DNA of 6,128 nucleotides from JBBDWZ01 sp050732575 (GTDB taxonomy: Bacteria > Gemmatimonadota > Gemmatimonadetes > Longimicrobiales > RSA9), in contig JBOHRF010000318.1 of assembly GCA_050732575.1 (NCBI GenBank), positions 1 to 6,128 on the forward strand, given 5' to 3'. The notes beneath the pieces were generated by a model. That model saw only the letters and a list, made by a program, of their open reading frames with translations, had not been told where the DNA came from and searched no databases. Positions 5,201 through 6,128 of this stretch are shown here, piece by piece. Within the stretch, counting starts at the first letter, position 1. Each line of letters begins with the position of its first letter. The position numbers and the translations under genes are program-made.

Positions 5201-5422
5201 ATGAAGGCACGAAGCGGCGAGCTCCTGTTCCGTCTTGCGGGCATCGCAGCGATCGCGATTCTGGTGAACGCGGGCGCGGCAAAAGCAACCGAAGACCCTC
5301 CCCCGCCAGACTGTCTCACCGACCCATCGAACGGCTGCACGGTGTGCATTGTCGATAACGACCCCGACTGCATATTCGGTTGGTGCCCTGACGGTCGGAC
5401 GTTGTACCACTGCTTTTTTTGA
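5201..5422 (+). CDS. Small secreted peptide with six cysteines, unknown function
   Basis: The product is 73 residues. Residues 1-29 form a Sec-type signal peptide: basic start MKARSG, hydrophobic core LLFRLAGIAAIAILVNAG and an AKA cleavage site before TED. The predicted mature part is 44 residues, acidic and Pro-rich at its start (TEDPPPPDC). Its cysteines lie at mature positions 9, 17, 20, 28, 33 and 42, the last in the terminal HCFF. Six cysteines in 44 residues suggest three disulfide bonds, formed after export to the periplasm. I do not recognise a family. The next gene in the same direction encodes a DsbA-like oxidoreductase, a likely partner for folding. A bacteriocin-like toxin, a signalling peptide or a protease inhibitor are possible roles. 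There is no double-Gly leader, so export through a peptidase-containing ABC transporter is unlikely. Confidence 0.8.
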   Translation: MKARSGELLFRLAGIAAIAILVNAGAAKATEDPPPPDCLTDPSNGCTVCIVDNDPDCIFGWCPDGRTLYHCFF

Positions 5423-5461
5423 GCAACCGTCGAGACGGTGCCAGAAAAAACTTGCGCGTCG

Positions 5462-5514
5462 CGCCTGATGGGATTCTGTGATTGCTCACAAACTCGCAGC
5501 GACAACATCAGGCG
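5462..5514. repeat. 9-bp inverted repeat between peptide and DsbA-like genes
   Basis: CGCCTGATG (5462-5470) and CATCAGGCG (5506-5514) are perfect reverse complements separated by 35 bases. In RNA this could form a stem in the 126-bp gap between the two genes. There is no following T-tract. A role in message stability, partial termination or protein binding is possible; chance pairing cannot be excluded. Confidence 0.4.
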
Positions 5515-5548
5515 TGCCCCGCCGAACTGCCTTTTCACCCTTATTGAC

Positions 5549-6128
5549 ATGCGACAGCATTTGAACACTGCAGTCAACATCACCATACTCGCGACGCTGG
5601 GCGTGTTGCTGTTCAGCCCGTCGGGGCCAGCTACGAGTTGGATCCGCGGCTGGCAGGACGCGAGGAATGCGCGCTCACTGGTGAAGAAGCTTTGGCCACA
5701 GTTAATTGCTGCACCGAGTGCGCTTGGCTCGACCACGAATGATCCACGTCATGTCATCGAGTTCATTGATTACCAATGCCCGTCCTGCGCGTCGATTGCA
5801 GACCAGCTGAAGGAGAATGCGCAGCGAACAGGTGCTCGCATAATCATTCGCCATTACCCATTGCCTGGTCACGTTCACGCGCCAATGGCTGCAAGGGCCG
5901 CGATTTGCGGCGAGGAGGATCAGGCCTTCGACGATTTCCATCACGCACTCCTTGCAGTTGACTGGAGTCAAGTTGGGAATCAGGTTGATTGGCGTAAGAT
6001 TGCCGAAAGGGCTGGCATAAAGGAACTTGATCGCTTTGAACTGTGTCTGAGCAGTGACGCGACGAGGCAACGGCTCGCACAGGACCAAGGCTTCGCACAA
6101 TTGCTCGGAGTTCGCGGCACACCAACCT
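5549..6128 (+). CDS. DsbA-like thiol:disulfide oxidoreductase (partial, cut by window end)
   Basis: The frame is open to the window edge (193 codons seen). Residues 8-27 (AVNITILATLGVLLFSPSG region) form a signal or membrane anchor. From residue 70, IEFIDYQCPSCASIADQLKE gives the thioredoxin-fold strand and a CPSC active site (Cys77 and Cys80), as in DsbA/Thioredoxin_4 proteins. RIIIRHYPLPGHVHAPMAAR matches the conserved 'R-x-x-PLP-x-H-x-x-A' segment, followed by the helical domain. VRGTPT at residues 188-193 holds the cis-proline motif (Thr-Pro) that faces the active site. Two further cysteines occur in AAICGEE and FELCLSS. The family oxidises or isomerises cysteines of exported proteins. 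The start is uncertain: ATG 5549 gives the best exported N-terminus but has no clear ribosome site; ATG 5468 is an in-frame alternative. Its position after a six-cysteine peptide suggests that peptide as a substrate. Confidence 0.9.
   Translation, partial: MRQHLNTAVNITILATLGVLLFSPSGPATSWIRGWQDARNARSLVKKLWPQLIAAPSALGSTTNDPRHVIEFIDYQCPSCASIADQLKENAQRTGARIIIRHYPLPGHVHAPMAARAAICGEEDQAFDDFHHALLAVDWSQVGNQVDWRKIAERAGIKELDRFELCLSSDATRQRLAQDQGFAQLLGVRGTPT

Noticed and set aside
5423..5450. Intrinsic terminator after the peptide gene (ACCGT-CGAG-ACGGT hairpin)
   Set aside because: The stem is only five pairs and is followed by an A-tract, not a T-tract; the T-run at 5414-5420 precedes it and is inside the coding sequence.
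5170..6100. Minus-strand frames of 188 and 132 codons opposite the peptide and DsbA-like genes
   Set aside because: The plus strand carries a signal peptide, CPSC and cis-Pro motifs with good ribosome-site support for the peptide. The minus frames show no domains and overlap each other.

Overview
The window looks like an accessory or decaying stretch of a GC-rich proteobacterial chromosome. The porin, PstB and PhoU remnants, the group II intron type and the GTGAAC-type hexamer repeats fit a gammaproteobacterium, perhaps a Xanthomonadaceae relative. That placement is an inference and is weak. No tRNA, rRNA or CRISPR array was seen.

Left part (1-444): the C-terminal end of a sensor histidine kinase overlaps by GTGA with a gene whose membrane-anchored N-terminus is fused to a short phosphate-selective-porin-like piece. 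That piece runs directly into an N-terminal fragment of PstB in another frame. The PstB fragment breaks off at about 443, where a truncated IS3-family element begins.

Mobile block (about 445-3357): an IS3-family element on the minus strand has lost its catalytic half. Next to it, on the plus strand, lies a group II intron with a domain V and VI at its 3' end and a reverse transcriptase/maturase gene broken by an in-frame TGA. A long imperfect inverted repeat follows. The last 18 codons of pstB reappear at 3358-3414, overlapping the start of phoU by ATGA. The phoU gene carries a +1 frameshift and has lost a codon from its first metal-binding motif. This looks like an ancestral cluster (porin, pst transporter genes, phoU) collapsed by deletions and insertions. 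Pst-type phosphate uptake and PhoU signalling from this locus are probably lost.

Right part (4087-6128): a separate, apparently intact and less GC-rich group of genes. A TTGACA promoter candidate is followed by 15 perfect copies of a 9-bp repeat, then a LuxR/NarL-type regulator with a degenerate receiver domain. After it come a small secreted peptide with six cysteines in its mature part and the start of a membrane-anchored or exported DsbA-like thiol oxidoreductase, cut by the window edge. I infer a regulated system in which the oxidoreductase forms disulfides in the peptide. The peptide is not one I recognise, and this is the most interesting part of the window.
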